Source of the DNA: Thermococcus stetteri
Lineage (GTDB): Archaea > Methanobacteriota_B > Thermococci > Thermococcales > Thermococcaceae
Assembly: GCF_017873335.1 (NCBI RefSeq)
Contig: NZ_JAGGKB010000001.1
Location: 744,001-808,000, forward strand
DNA length: 64,000 nt
Direction: 5' to 3'
In this document: one piece after another, positions 54,296 to 62,821 of the stretch
Layout of the letters: each line of letters starts with the position of its first letter
Numbering within the stretch: the stretch's first letter is position 1
Program-made: the position numbers and the translations under genes
Notes under the pieces: model-generated
What the model was told of the DNA's origin: nothing
Database searches by the model: none
The model's input: the letters and a program-made list of their open reading frames with translations, nothing else

Positions 54296-55746
54296 GGTAA
54301 TCCCTCCCGCACAATTTTCTTGTAGGTTTCTATGCTCTTGGGCCTTGGTATCCTCTGCTTGCTTATCGGGTCAACCTCATAAAGTCCGAACTTTATTTTA
54401 AAACCCATCGCCCATTCGTAGTTATCCGTGAGTGCCCAGTGGAAATATCCCTTCACATCGGCGCCAGCTTGAATTGCTTCAAACATCTTTGTCACGTGTT
54501 CCCTTATATATCTCGGCCTTAAAAGGTCTCTGGAATCAGCTATCCCGTTTTCCGTTATGTAAACGGGTTTTCCATACTCGTTTCCTATCATTATTGAATC
54601 GTACATCCCCTGAGGGAAGCACTCCCAGCCAAAGTCGCTCGTTGGATTGTTGTCCTTTGAGACGCTATTGGGCTCTGAAGAGTAGCCATAGCCTTCCGTT
54701 CCTACGAAGTTTATTATCGGAAGCTCATCGTATTTTGGCTCTGTGTACCTTATCACTTCCCTGGTGTAGTAGTTATCGCCTATCCAGTCGTTTCTCTCCA
54801 AGTGATTGATTTTGGCGTAGTCTCCGTCGAAATTAAGATCAACCTTTCCTTCGTTTACTCCATCCAGGAATATCCTATTGTGGAAGAGGTCGTAGTTCTC
54901 GGTGGCCTTCACGTCCTTAGGGTCGTTTGGGTCGCGGGGATATGCTGGGATTATGTTGAGGATTATCCCAACGGGTTTGTCCGAAAATGCTTTTATAGCA
55001 TCGTAGGCCCTTGCGTGTCCAACGAGTTGGTTTATGATAACTGCTTTGGCAGCTTTGGGGTTTAGTATTCCGGGGGGCCACCCAACGTAGGGTGCCAGAT
55101 AGCCGAGCTCCACAGTCACCATTGGCTCATCAAAGGTTGCCCAGAAGTCGACCAAGTCTCCGAGCTTCCAAGCGGCAAATGCTGCAAACTTGGCAAACTC
55201 AAGTATGGCTCTTTCATCGGCCCACCCCTTGGCCCGGGCTTTCTCGAAGTTCTGTCTGACTTCTATAGGGTCATGGAGCCATATCGGCTGGGCCTGGTGG
55301 TTCAGAGTTACGAAAGTGGAGAACCCCAGCTTTTTGAGGTTCCCTAGGACTTTTCTGTAGTGCTTCACTTCTCTAAGGTTTGAGAGCCCTTCGAGCTCTT
55401 TGAGGGTTTCTTTGGTTATCTTTATCCTCTTTATAAGTCCGTAGGAGTCCCTCTCAAAATCAACTTCGACTCCAAAAGTCGGGCAGGGGAAGATTCTGCT
55501 CCACTCAACCGTTATCTGATAGGCGTTGAGCCCCATATCCTTCGCAAGCTGGTGGTCAATCTCATAGAGTCCGTAGTTGTTTATGCCATCCTCCGGAAGA
55601 TGGCCGCTCACGAGATCGTTTTTTATGTTGAAAGGGTCGCGGACCCAGTGCCACCAGTCACTCCTCGTATCTATGAACCTCCTGAGAGGATCGCCCATCT
55701 CGAACTGAAACGCTGACTGTACAACACCCCATGCAAACTCCGCCAT
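54292..55746 (-). CDS. GH1 beta-glycosidase
   Basis: A 484-aa intracellular GH1 TIM-barrel enzyme without signal peptide. The nucleophile is Glu399 in ITENG and the acid/base Glu207 is in TFDEP; family members normally have TFNEP, so Asn is replaced by Asp206. The N terminus WGVVQSAFQFEMG is that of archaeal enzymes. Related Pyrococcus/Thermococcus proteins act on beta-mannosides or beta-glucosides; the substrate is not certain. The gene is the first of the GH1-vapB-vapC unit, with TATA at 55781-55789 and GGTGAAAGC before ATG. Confidence 0.9.
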   Translation of the reverse strand: MAEFAWGVVQSAFQFEMGDPLRRFIDTRSDWWHWVRDPFNIKNDLVSGHLPEDGINNYGLYEIDHQLAKDMGLNAYQITVEWSRIFPCPTFGVEVDFERDSYGLIKRIKITKETLKELEGLSNLREVKHYRKVLGNLKKLGFSTFVTLNHQAQPIWLHDPIEVRQNFEKARAKGWADERAILEFAKFAAFAAWKLGDLVDFWATFDEPMVTVELGYLAPYVGWPPGILNPKAAKAVIINQLVGHARAYDAIKAFSDKPVGIILNIIPAYPRDPNDPKDVKATENYDLFHNRIFLDGVNEGKVDLNFDGDYAKINHLERNDWIGDNYYTREVIRYTEPKYDELPIINFVGTEGYGYSSEPNSVSKDNNPTSDFGWECFPQGMYDSIMIGNEYGKPVYITENGIADSRDLLRPRYIREHVTKMFEAIQAGADVKGYFHWALTDNYEWAMGFKIKFGLYEVDPISKQRIPRPKSIETYKKIVREGLP

Positions 55747-55780
55747 GCTTTCACCTATATAAATTATAACTCCAATCTTT

Positions 55781-55789
55781 TTTATAATT
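55781..55789 (-). promoter_or_regulatory. TATA box of the GH1 gene
   Basis: The minus-strand sequence AAATTATAAAAAAG lies about 38 nt before the start codon. Confidence 0.5.
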
Positions 55790-55911
55790 TTCGTAACCTT
55801 GGCATTTTGCTGTTTGGCGTTTTTGCCTCCTCAGGAACATCGCTCACTGGATAGCCCAATGTGGTATTTAGGGCATTTTTGCAATTATTAGCTCAGGTCT
55901 ATACAGAAAGG

Positions 55912-55919
55912 TTTATATA
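55912..55919 (+). promoter_or_regulatory. TATA box of the second ABC importer
   Basis: GGTTTATATAG lies about 60 nt before the first duplicated ATG (55976) and about 113 nt before the true start (56029). Confidence 0.5.
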
Positions 55920-55932
55920 GATGGGGCTTAAA

Positions 55933-55985
55933 CCGTAAACTATAAAACTGACCAACCTTATAAGCGGTGGTGCCTATGAAGAAAG
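55933..55985. repeat. 53-bp tandem repeat, copy 1 (contains RBS and ATG)
   Basis: Exact copy of 55986-56038. The unit includes GGTGGTG, ATG and the first four codons of the binding-protein gene. Confidence 0.95.
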
Positions 55986-56032
55986 CCGTAAACTATAAAA
56001 CTGACCAACCTTATAAGCGGTGGTGCCTATGA
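55976..56032 (+). other. 18-codon upstream ORF created by the duplication
   Basis: Starting at the first ATG (behind GGTGGTG), the frame encodes 18 residues (MKKAVNYKTD...) and stops at TGA 56030-56032, which overlaps the real start ATG 56029. It could reduce or couple translation of the downstream gene. Confidence 0.6.
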
Positions 56033-56038
56033 AGAAAG
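55986..56038. repeat. 53-bp tandem repeat, copy 2 (contains the used start codon)
   Basis: Exact copy of 55933-55985; five further bases (CCGTA) begin a third unit. Confidence 0.95.
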
Positions 56039-57921
56039 CCGTAGCCATGGGCCTTATGGCCATTTTACTGGCCAGCCTCTTCGGGGCTGGATACGGTTTG
56101 GCGGCAGAAAGTCTGCCAAGGAATGAGACCCTCTACACTGCCAACAGCGCCCCTCCAACGAACGCCAACCCGTTCACGGGGGGCTCAGTGCTTGGAATAG
56201 ATGGTCTTGTTTTTGAGCCACTGTTCATGTTCAACTTCATGACCGGCGAGCTCAAACCGTGGCTTTCAGAAAGTGCCAAGTGGGTTGACGACGACACCTT
56301 TGAAGTCAAGCTCAGATCGGGCCTCAAGTGGCAGGACGGCAAGCCCCTGACCGCCGAAGACGTCAAGTTCTCCTATGAGTACTACGAAAAGATTGGCCTT
56401 AGGAACTGGGGCAACCTCGGACTCAAGGAGATAAAGGTCGTTGATGACAGTACGGTTCAGTTTATCTTCGAGGGAACCCCCAACTATCAGCTCTGGCAGC
56501 TTCAGATGTTCTTCGGCTGGGGACAGGGTGCACTCATAGTTCCGAAGCACATTTTTGAGAAAATCAACCCCGAGGACATACCAAAGATGACCTTCACCGG
56601 CGATGAGATGAAGTACCTCGTCGGTTCTGGAGCCTACAAGCTCAAGGAGATAGTGGGACAGGAGAAGGCCATCCTTGAGAGGAACGAGGACTGGTGGGGA
56701 GCAAAGGTCTTCGGAAAGCCCGGACCGAAGTACATCGTCCAGCTCTACGTCACCGACAACAACCAGGCCGCCAACATGTTCATCAAGGGCGACCTCGACG
56801 TCGGTACCTATTATATCGACATAGTCTCGGCCAAGCAGAAGAACCCCAAGCTCGCGAGCTGGCTCGACAAGTACCCCTATTTCCCGCCCGTTGCTCCCGT
56901 TCTGCTCTACTTCAACACCAAGCACGCCCCGCTCGACAATCCGAAAGTCAGAAGGGCAATAGCGATGGCAATCAACCCTTACCAGATCGTCAACCAGGGT
57001 CCTATAAGCGACCTTCCAAAGCAGGTTCCATTCGGTCAGGGTCTCCTAAACAAGTGGAGCGACAAGGTTGGTATTGACGGCCTCATCAGCCAGTACGGCT
57101 GGAAGTACGGTGATGTTGCCGGGGCAATAAAGCTCCTCGACGAGGCCGGAATCAAGGATACCGACGGCGACGGCATCAGGGAGTACAACGGCAAGCCGCT
57201 CAAGCTCAAATTCGTCACATGTGTCGGCTGTAACGACTGGCTCCAGGCCGGTGAGATCATAGCGAACCAGCTCAAGGCCGTTGGAATTGAGGTCGAGATA
57301 GAGAAAGGTGACTGGACCAACTTCTTTATGAAGAGCCTTCAGAACGGTGACTTCGACCTTGCCCTCCACTGGTCCGGAACCTTCCAGCCGAGTGCTTATG
57401 CTGTCTTCAACATGCTCATTTCAAAGGACGGTGGAGCCAACTACGGCAAGTATGAGAACCCGCAGGTTGACCAGATTTTAGAGGAGTTTGGAAAGACCGT
57501 TGACGAGAACAAAGAGGCCCAGTACATAAGGCAGCTCTGCCAGATATGGCTCCAAGACGTTCCAGCGGCTCCGGTTTACATGGCAACGCTCTTCTACGAG
57601 GCCAACACTGAGTACTGGACTAACTGGCCGAACGAGAAGAACCCATATGGTGTTCCAATTTTCTGGACGAACTACGGCACCTGGGGTACAGCCCTTGCGC
57701 TCCTTGGTGTCAAGCCCGCTAAAGCCCCTGCCTCCGAGACCACAACAACATCGACAACCACAACATCGTCCCCAGCCACAACCAGTTCAAGTGGATCATC
57801 GACATCCTCTTCATCCGAATCTCCGACTTCATCAACGAGCAGTGGCGGTGGAGGAATCTGTGGGCCTGCTGCAGTGGTTCTCCTCGCGGCGGTTCCCCTC
57901 CTGATGAGGAGACGCCGCTGA
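56029..57921 (+). CDS. Oligosaccharide/peptide-type ABC transporter substrate-binding protein, CGP-CTERM anchored
   Basis: A 630-aa family-5 solute-binding protein. A signal peptide (1-25, ending near GLAAES) is followed by a two-lobe domain (ETLYTANSAPPTNANPF; NPKVRRAIAMAINPYQIV). A Ser/Thr linker from about 565 and GGGGICGPAAVVLLAAVPLL plus MRRRR form a CGP-CTERM anchor. Placement between chiA-dac and glmD-glmA indicates that it binds chito-oligosaccharides, although the family was first known for peptides. The protein start is the second ATG of a duplicated leader. Confidence 0.9.
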   Translation: MKKAVAMGLMAILLASLFGAGYGLAAESLPRNETLYTANSAPPTNANPFTGGSVLGIDGLVFEPLFMFNFMTGELKPWLSESAKWVDDDTFEVKLRSGLKWQDGKPLTAEDVKFSYEYYEKIGLRNWGNLGLKEIKVVDDSTVQFIFEGTPNYQLWQLQMFFGWGQGALIVPKHIFEKINPEDIPKMTFTGDEMKYLVGSGAYKLKEIVGQEKAILERNEDWWGAKVFGKPGPKYIVQLYVTDNNQAANMFIKGDLDVGTYYIDIVSAKQKNPKLASWLDKYPYFPPVAPVLLYFNTKHAPLDNPKVRRAIAMAINPYQIVNQGPISDLPKQVPFGQGLLNKWSDKVGIDGLISQYGWKYGDVAGAIKLLDEAGIKDTDGDGIREYNGKPLKLKFVTCVGCNDWLQAGEIIANQLKAVGIEVEIEKGDWTNFFMKSLQNGDFDLALHWSGTFQPSAYAVFNMLISKDGGANYGKYENPQVDQILEEFGKTVDENKEAQYIRQLCQIWLQDVPAAPVYMATLFYEANTEYWTNWPNEKNPYGVPIFWTNYGTWGTALALLGVKPAKAPASETTTTSTTTTSSPATTSSSGSSTSSSSESPTSSTSSGGGGICGPAAVVLLAAVPLLMRRRR

Positions 57922-57945
57922 ATTTCTCTATTTTCTTTTAAAAAA
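57922..57945 (+). terminator. T-rich tract after the binding-protein gene
   Basis: ATTTCTCTATTTTCTTTTAAA follows the stop codon; it may end part of the transcripts and raise binding protein over permeases. Confidence 0.35.
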
Positions 57946-57961
57946 GTGGGAGGGAAATTCT

Positions 57962-58948
57962 ATGGGGTTCAAGAAGTATCTGGTGCGCAAAACCGGTGTG
58001 TATCTAATAACTTTTCTGTTCGCTGTCACACTCAACTGGTTACTCCCAAGGCTCATGCCGGGCAATCCCATAGAGGGCATGATGGCCCAGGCCGGTACTG
58101 GGGGGGTTAACGAGGCTCTAATCGAGTTTTATGAGAAGCTCTACGGGCTCGACCAGCCTCTCTGGAAGCAGTTCGTAAACTTCTGGTCGAGCCTCTTCCA
58201 CGGGGATTTGGGTTATAGCATCCTTTACCGGGCCCCCGTAATGGATATACTAAGGCACGCCCTTCCCTATGATATTGTAGTTCTCCTTCCCGCGATAGCC
58301 CTGAGCTGGCTCGTTGGAAACTGGCTTGGGGCGATAGCCGGTAAAAATAAGAGGTACGACAGGTACACTATGCCCATATTCTACTTCCTGGCCAGCATGC
58401 CTTACTTCTGGTTTGCCATGCTCCTCGTTTACTTTGTGGGGGTTGAGCTCGGCTGGCTCCCGTATCAGGGGGCTTATGACCCGAGTACTGTGCCCTCATT
58501 CTCGGCAGGGTTCGTTCTCGACTTCCTGAAGCACTGGATACTTCCCTTCCTAAGTCTGTTCGTTGTCATGATTGGAAGCTGGGCCATAGGCATGAGAAAC
58601 ATGATCATCTACGAGCTCGAGGCCGACTACGTCCGCTATCTTGAGGCCCTCGGCGGCAGCGAGAAACTCCTGACTAAGCACGCATACAGGAACGCAATCT
58701 TGCCCCAGGTGACTGGATTGGCGCTTCAGCTTGGACTGATGGTCGCCGGAGCAATAGCCACGGAGATAGTCTTCAATTATCCAGGAATAGGCGTTCTCAT
58801 AATGAACGCCGCCCTGAGTCAGGACTACTTCCTTCTGCAGGGAGCTTTCCTGATTGTCGTCATATCGGTACTCCTCGCCAACTTCATGATCGACATAATC
58901 TACCCCTTCATAGACCCGCGTGTTAGAGCGAGCTATACTGAGGGTTGA
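57962..58948 (+). CDS. ABC transporter permease, DppB type
   Basis: A 328-aa permease with six helices: N-terminal segment TFLFAVTLNWLLPRLMPGNP, the coupling loop (YVRYLEALGGSEKLLTKHAYRNA) and the C-terminal YPFIDPRVR. The length is normal for DppB. GGGAGGGAAATTCT precedes ATG 57962. Together with the next permease it should import products of extracellular chitin degradation. Confidence 0.9.
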   Translation: MGFKKYLVRKTGVYLITFLFAVTLNWLLPRLMPGNPIEGMMAQAGTGGVNEALIEFYEKLYGLDQPLWKQFVNFWSSLFHGDLGYSILYRAPVMDILRHALPYDIVVLLPAIALSWLVGNWLGAIAGKNKRYDRYTMPIFYFLASMPYFWFAMLLVYFVGVELGWLPYQGAYDPSTVPSFSAGFVLDFLKHWILPFLSLFVVMIGSWAIGMRNMIIYELEADYVRYLEALGGSEKLLTKHAYRNAILPQVTGLALQLGLMVAGAIATEIVFNYPGIGVLIMNAALSQDYFLLQGAFLIVVISVLLANFMIDIIYPFIDPRVRASYTEG

Positions 58949-58950
58949 GA

Positions 58951-59895
58951 ATGCCGAGTAGAAGCAAACTGGACACGGTTAAGATAGCTTTCCGGAACAA
59001 CAAGTTCAGATTCGGATTCGGCCTGCTAATGTTCTTCATTATTTTCTCGTTGGTCGGAGGAATCTTCACGCCGTTCAGCGGCGACGGGCTGTACTACGAG
59101 CAAATTCCCAACACCACGGTTAAAATAGCGACCTACTCTCAGAAGACCCTTCCCCCAATGAGCGAAGAGACTCTGATCACGTACCTGGGCAGGGAGATTA
59201 AGGTTCGCCACATACTTGGTACCGATGCCTTCGGCAAGGACGTCTACGCCCAGCTGGTGCAGGGTCTCAGGACGAGCCTTTGGGTGGCCTTCTTGGCGGC
59301 CATCATAGGCACGATCCTTGGAATAACGATAGGCTTTGCTGCTGGCTACAGAGGGGGATGGGTCGACGAAGGACTGATGATGTTCGTGAACATCATGTTG
59401 GTAATCCCATCAATAATCCTCTTGATACTCGTGGCGGCTTACCTATCCGCGAGGAGCCCCGAAGTACAGGCTTTGATAATAGGAATAACGAACTGGCCGT
59501 GGGTCGCGAGGGCGGTTAGAGCGCAGGCCCTCTCACTGAAGAACAGGGAGTTCGTGGCGCTGGCCAAGATAGCGGGTATGAGGGACCTGGCCATAATCTT
59601 CGGGGAGATAATGCCCAACATGGTCTCCTACGTCTTCATGGCGGGCATACTCCAGTTCAGCGGAGCAATTTTGGCGAGTGCCACTCTCGACTTCATAGGT
59701 CTCGGCCCGACGACAACAGTCTCGCTGGGAACTATACTCCAGAAGGCTATAGCCTACAACGCCCTTCAGTTTGGAAGCTGGTGGTGGTTCATACCACCCG
59801 GACTGATTATAACCCTGATAATAACGGCATTGTTCTTCGTCAACCTCGGAATGGAGGAGGTTTTCAATCCGAGGCTTAGGAGGGGTGGTGAATGA
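58951..59895 (+). CDS. ABC transporter permease, DppC type
   Basis: A 314-aa permease. After helix 1 a moderate outside loop leads to ILGTDAFGKDVYAQLVQGLR, the standard DppC motif. Five further helices carry the coupling loop (FVALAKIAGMRDLAIIFGEIMP). ATG 58951 lies after GAGGGTTGAGA; an upstream TTG at 58945 is less likely. It overlaps the first ATPase gene by 4 nt. Confidence 0.9.
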   Translation: MPSRSKLDTVKIAFRNNKFRFGFGLLMFFIIFSLVGGIFTPFSGDGLYYEQIPNTTVKIATYSQKTLPPMSEETLITYLGREIKVRHILGTDAFGKDVYAQLVQGLRTSLWVAFLAAIIGTILGITIGFAAGYRGGWVDEGLMMFVNIMLVIPSIILLILVAAYLSARSPEVQALIIGITNWPWVARAVRAQALSLKNREFVALAKIAGMRDLAIIFGEIMPNMVSYVFMAGILQFSGAILASATLDFIGLGPTTTVSLGTILQKAIAYNALQFGSWWWFIPPGLIITLIITALFFVNLGMEEVFNPRLRRGGE

Positions 59896-60866
59896 AGAGA
59901 ATTCTCGATGTGAGAAACCTTAAAATCTACTACAAGACTCCGGTGGGTTATGTTAAGGCTGTGGATGGTGTGTCCTTTGACGTTAGGGAGGGGGAGGTTT
60001 TCGGAATAGCGGGGGAGAGTGGGTGTGGTAAATCCACCCTCGTTCACTCCCTCATTCTTCGCAAGCCTCCGATGACTCACATGGGGGGTGAAGCCGTCTT
60101 CAAGGGTAAAGACCTCATGAAACTCAGTAAGGAGGAGGAGCGCAGGATAAAGTACAATGAGCTTTCAATAATTCCCCAGTATGCTATGAACGCTTTGAAC
60201 CCGACTAAGAAAATCAAGGATATTGTTTGGGATTTGGCCAGGGAACACGAGGCTGAGGACAAAGAAGAAGTTGAGAAACTCCTCAGGAAAAGGCTTAGGA
60301 TGGTTAAACTCAGCGAGAAAGTCGCTGACATGTATCCAGTGGAGCTAAGTGGTGGGATGAGGCAGAGGGCAACGATGGTTGTTTCAACGCTATTGAACCC
60401 GGACTTGCTCATTGCTGACGAGATTACTTCAGCGCTTGATGTTACAACGCAGAGGGTTGTTCTCGAGCTCCTTCATTACTTCATGAAGGAGGGGATCGTT
60501 AAGTCCATAATCTTCGTGACTCATGATCTGGCTCTCCTTGACAAGATAGCGGATAGGGTTATGGTTCTCTACGCGGGTAAGGTGGCTGAGATTGGTCCGA
60601 CTGAGGAGGTCATTAATTCTCCAGCGCACCCGTACACTTCAATGCTCATCGAAGCCCTTCCAAAGATTGGCGTGCACTACAAGCAGACTAAGCTGAAGGG
60701 TATTCCCGGGTATCCTATAAGCCTTCTCAACCCGCCTGAAGGCTGTAGGTTTTACCCGCGGTGTCCTTACGCGATGGAGCACTGTCCGAGGGTTGAGCCG
60801 AGATTGGTTAGTGTGGGGGATGATCATTTGGTTGCTTGTCATCTTTACGGGGGTGAGGAGGAATGA
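59892..60866 (+). CDS. ABC transporter ATP-binding protein, DppD type
   Basis: A 324-aa ATPase. Walker A is GESGCGKST, the signature is LSGGMRQRA, Walker B is LLIADEIT and the H-loop is VTHD. The C-terminal cysteine cluster is CRFYPRCPYAMEHC. Codons here end mostly in T or G, in contrast to the permeases before it. Both ends overlap neighbours by 4 nt, so it is translated as part of the operon. Confidence 0.92.
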   Translation: MKRILDVRNLKIYYKTPVGYVKAVDGVSFDVREGEVFGIAGESGCGKSTLVHSLILRKPPMTHMGGEAVFKGKDLMKLSKEEERRIKYNELSIIPQYAMNALNPTKKIKDIVWDLAREHEAEDKEEVEKLLRKRLRMVKLSEKVADMYPVELSGGMRQRATMVVSTLLNPDLLIADEITSALDVTTQRVVLELLHYFMKEGIVKSIIFVTHDLALLDKIADRVMVLYAGKVAEIGPTEEVINSPAHPYTSMLIEALPKIGVHYKQTKLKGIPGYPISLLNPPEGCRFYPRCPYAMEHCPRVEPRLVSVGDDHLVACHLYGGEEE

Positions 60867-61831
60867 GTGAGCCTTTGGTTAGGGTTGAGCACTTGACTAA
60901 GGTTTTCACTTCGGGTTTCATTGGGGGTTTTCAGGTTAGGGCTGTGGATGATGTTAGTTTCAACATTGGGGAGGGTGAAATTATTTCCCTGGTTGGGGAG
61001 AGTGGTAGTGGAAAAACTACTATTGGAAAGCTTATTTTGAGGCTTTTGACTCCAACGTCGGGTAGGATTCTCTTCAGGGGGGAGGATATCAGTGAGTTTA
61101 GTGGGAGTAAGTTGAGGAAGTATTATTACAAGCAGGTTCAGGCGGTCTTTCAGGATCCTTTCGCGAGTTTTAACCCGTTGTATCCTGTGGATAGGGCGTT
61201 CGACTTGGTTTTCAGCAGTTTCTTCCCTAATACGAGTAGGGGTGAGAGGGAGGAGTTGATTGCCAAGTCTTTGGAGGATGTTGGTTTAAACCCTGGGGAG
61301 GTTCTTGGTAAGTATCCTCACCAGCTTAGTGGTGGTCAGCTCCAGCGTATTCTAATAGCTAGGGCTTTGCTTGTTGAGCCGTCGCTTTTGGTGGCGGATG
61401 AGGCGGTTTCGATGCTTGATGCAAGCACTAGGATTGATGTTTTGAATCTTTTGGGTGAGGTGAGGGATAGGCTTGGGACTTCGGTGCTTTTCGTTACGCA
61501 TGATCTTGCGTTGGGTTACTACATTAGTGACACGACGTTGATCATGTATAGGGGGCGTTTGGTGGAGTTTGGTGATACTGAGAGGGTTTTCAAGAATCCT
61601 TTGCACCCGTACACTAAGATGCTTTTGGAGAGTGTGCCTGACTTGAATGTTAAGTGGGAGTTCAGGGGTGAGGTTCGGCCGGAGAAAGAGGAGGAGAGTG
61701 TTTACGAGATAGTTGGGTGTAATTATGCTCCGCGTTGCCCGTTGGCGACTGAGAAGTGCTGGAGGGTTAGGCCTGAAGTAGTTGAATTCGAGAAAAACCA
61801 CTGGGTCGCATGCCATAATGTTGGGGGGTGA
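60863..61831 (+). CDS. ABC transporter ATP-binding protein, DppF type
   Basis: A 322-aa ATPase. Walker A is GESGSGKTT, the Q-loop is [10 protein letters not shown], the signature is LSGGQLQR, Walker B is [11 protein letters not shown] and the cysteine cluster is [14 protein letters not shown]. The coding strand is strikingly G/T rich and poor in C for nearly the whole gene, unlike the similar ATPase gene at 11767-12774. It is the fifth transporter gene. Confidence 0.92.
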   Translation: MSEPLVRVEHLTKVFTSGFIGGFQVRAVDDVSFNIGEGEIISLVGESGSGKTTIGKLILRLLTPTSGRILFRGEDISEFSGSKLRKYYYKQVQAVFQDPFASFNPLYPVDRAFDLVFSSFFPNTSRGEREELIAKSLEDVGLNPGEVLGKYPHQLSGGQLQRILIARALLVEPSLLVADEAVSMLDASTRIDVLNLLGEVRDRLGTSVLFVTHDLALGYYISDTTLIMYRGRLVEFGDTERVFKNPLHPYTKMLLESVPDLNVKWEFRGEVRPEKEEESVYEIVGCNYAPRCPLATEKCWRVRPEVVEFEKNHWVACHNVGG

Positions 61832-61835
61832 GTGG

Positions 61836-62816
61836 ATGCACAAGACAATCGAGGAAATCAGAAGGGTTCCGAAGGGGATTCTTGAGGCTCAGAAGGCTTT
61901 TGAAAGGTTTGTTAATTTATACGAATTCAAGATACCCGGTGAAGTTCTCTTTACGGGTTGTGGTTCCTCTTACTTTCTGTCGCAGCTGCTGGCCATGGCA
62001 ACCACCCACCTGGGGGGCAGGGGGGTGGCCCTCCCCTGCTCCGAACTTCTTTATTCCCGCGAATACTATCCTTTGGGAGCTCCTCAGCTCATAGTTTCAA
62101 TCTCGCGTTCTGGGGAGACTACCGAGGCGATAATGGCCATTGAGGCACTAAACATCCCCAAGCTTGCCCTCACAGCCTACGAGAGTACGCTCTCAAGAAT
62201 GGCGGACTATGCTCTGATCGTTCCTACTCATGAGGAGAGCGTTGTGATGACCCACTCCTTCCCGGCTTTCTACTTTGCCTACCTCCAGCTCCTTCTGAAA
62301 TCGTGGGGTAGGGAGACTTACAACGCCCTTGAAATCTCACAGCTCACGGAAGAGGTACTCAAAGCAGAGCCATACATCAGGGACCTCGTGGATTCCTTTG
62401 ACTTCAGGAACGTCATATTCCTCGGTTCGGGAATCCTTTACCCAGTAGCCCTCGAAGCGATGCTGAAGATGAAGGAAATGGCGCTCTTCTGGAGCGAGGC
62501 ATATCCTACCTTCGAGGTCAGGCACGGCTTCAAGTCAATAGCCGATGAGGGAACGCTCGTTGTTTTGCTTGCCGACAGGCCCTTTGACTGGCATGAGAAA
62601 CTAACTAAGGAGTTCCAGGATCAGGGTGCGAGGGTCTTCACGGTTGCTCCCGAAAACACGGGAGCTGACTACTTCCTGAAGACTCAAGAGCTGGAGGGGG
62701 CTATTGCACCAATCGTCTACCTCCCGGTTATCCAGCTCTTGGCCTACTACAAAGCGGTTCAAATGGGCCTCAATCCCGATAATCCGCGCTTCCTGAGCAA
62801 GGTTGTAAAGTGGTGA
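61836..62816 (+). CDS. glmD: Glucosamine-6-phosphate deaminase, SIS-domain type
   Basis: A 326-aa protein made of two SIS sugar-isomerase domains, similar to the C-terminal half of GlmS but without the glutaminase half. FTGCGSSYF is at residues 39-47, [11 protein letters not shown] near 86-96, and the second domain has [20 protein letters not shown]. In Thermococcus this enzyme turns glucosamine-6-phosphate into fructose-6-phosphate and ammonia, the last step of chitin use. ATG 61836 follows GGGGGGTGAGTGG; the longer frame overlaps the ATPase gene and is not used. Confidence 0.9.
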   Translation: MHKTIEEIRRVPKGILEAQKAFERFVNLYEFKIPGEVLFTGCGSSYFLSQLLAMATTHLGGRGVALPCSELLYSREYYPLGAPQLIVSISRSGETTEAIMAIEALNIPKLALTAYESTLSRMADYALIVPTHEESVVMTHSFPAFYFAYLQLLLKSWGRETYNALEISQLTEEVLKAEPYIRDLVDSFDFRNVIFLGSGILYPVALEAMLKMKEMALFWSEAYPTFEVRHGFKSIADEGTLVVLLADRPFDWHEKLTKEFQDQGARVFTVAPENTGADYFLKTQELEGAIAPIVYLPVIQLLAYYKAVQMGLNPDNPRFLSKVVKW

Positions 62817-62821
62817 TGGGA

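Noticed and set aside
55933-56043. CRISPR-like repeat
   Set aside because: Two adjacent copies without spacers; it is a simple tandem duplication.
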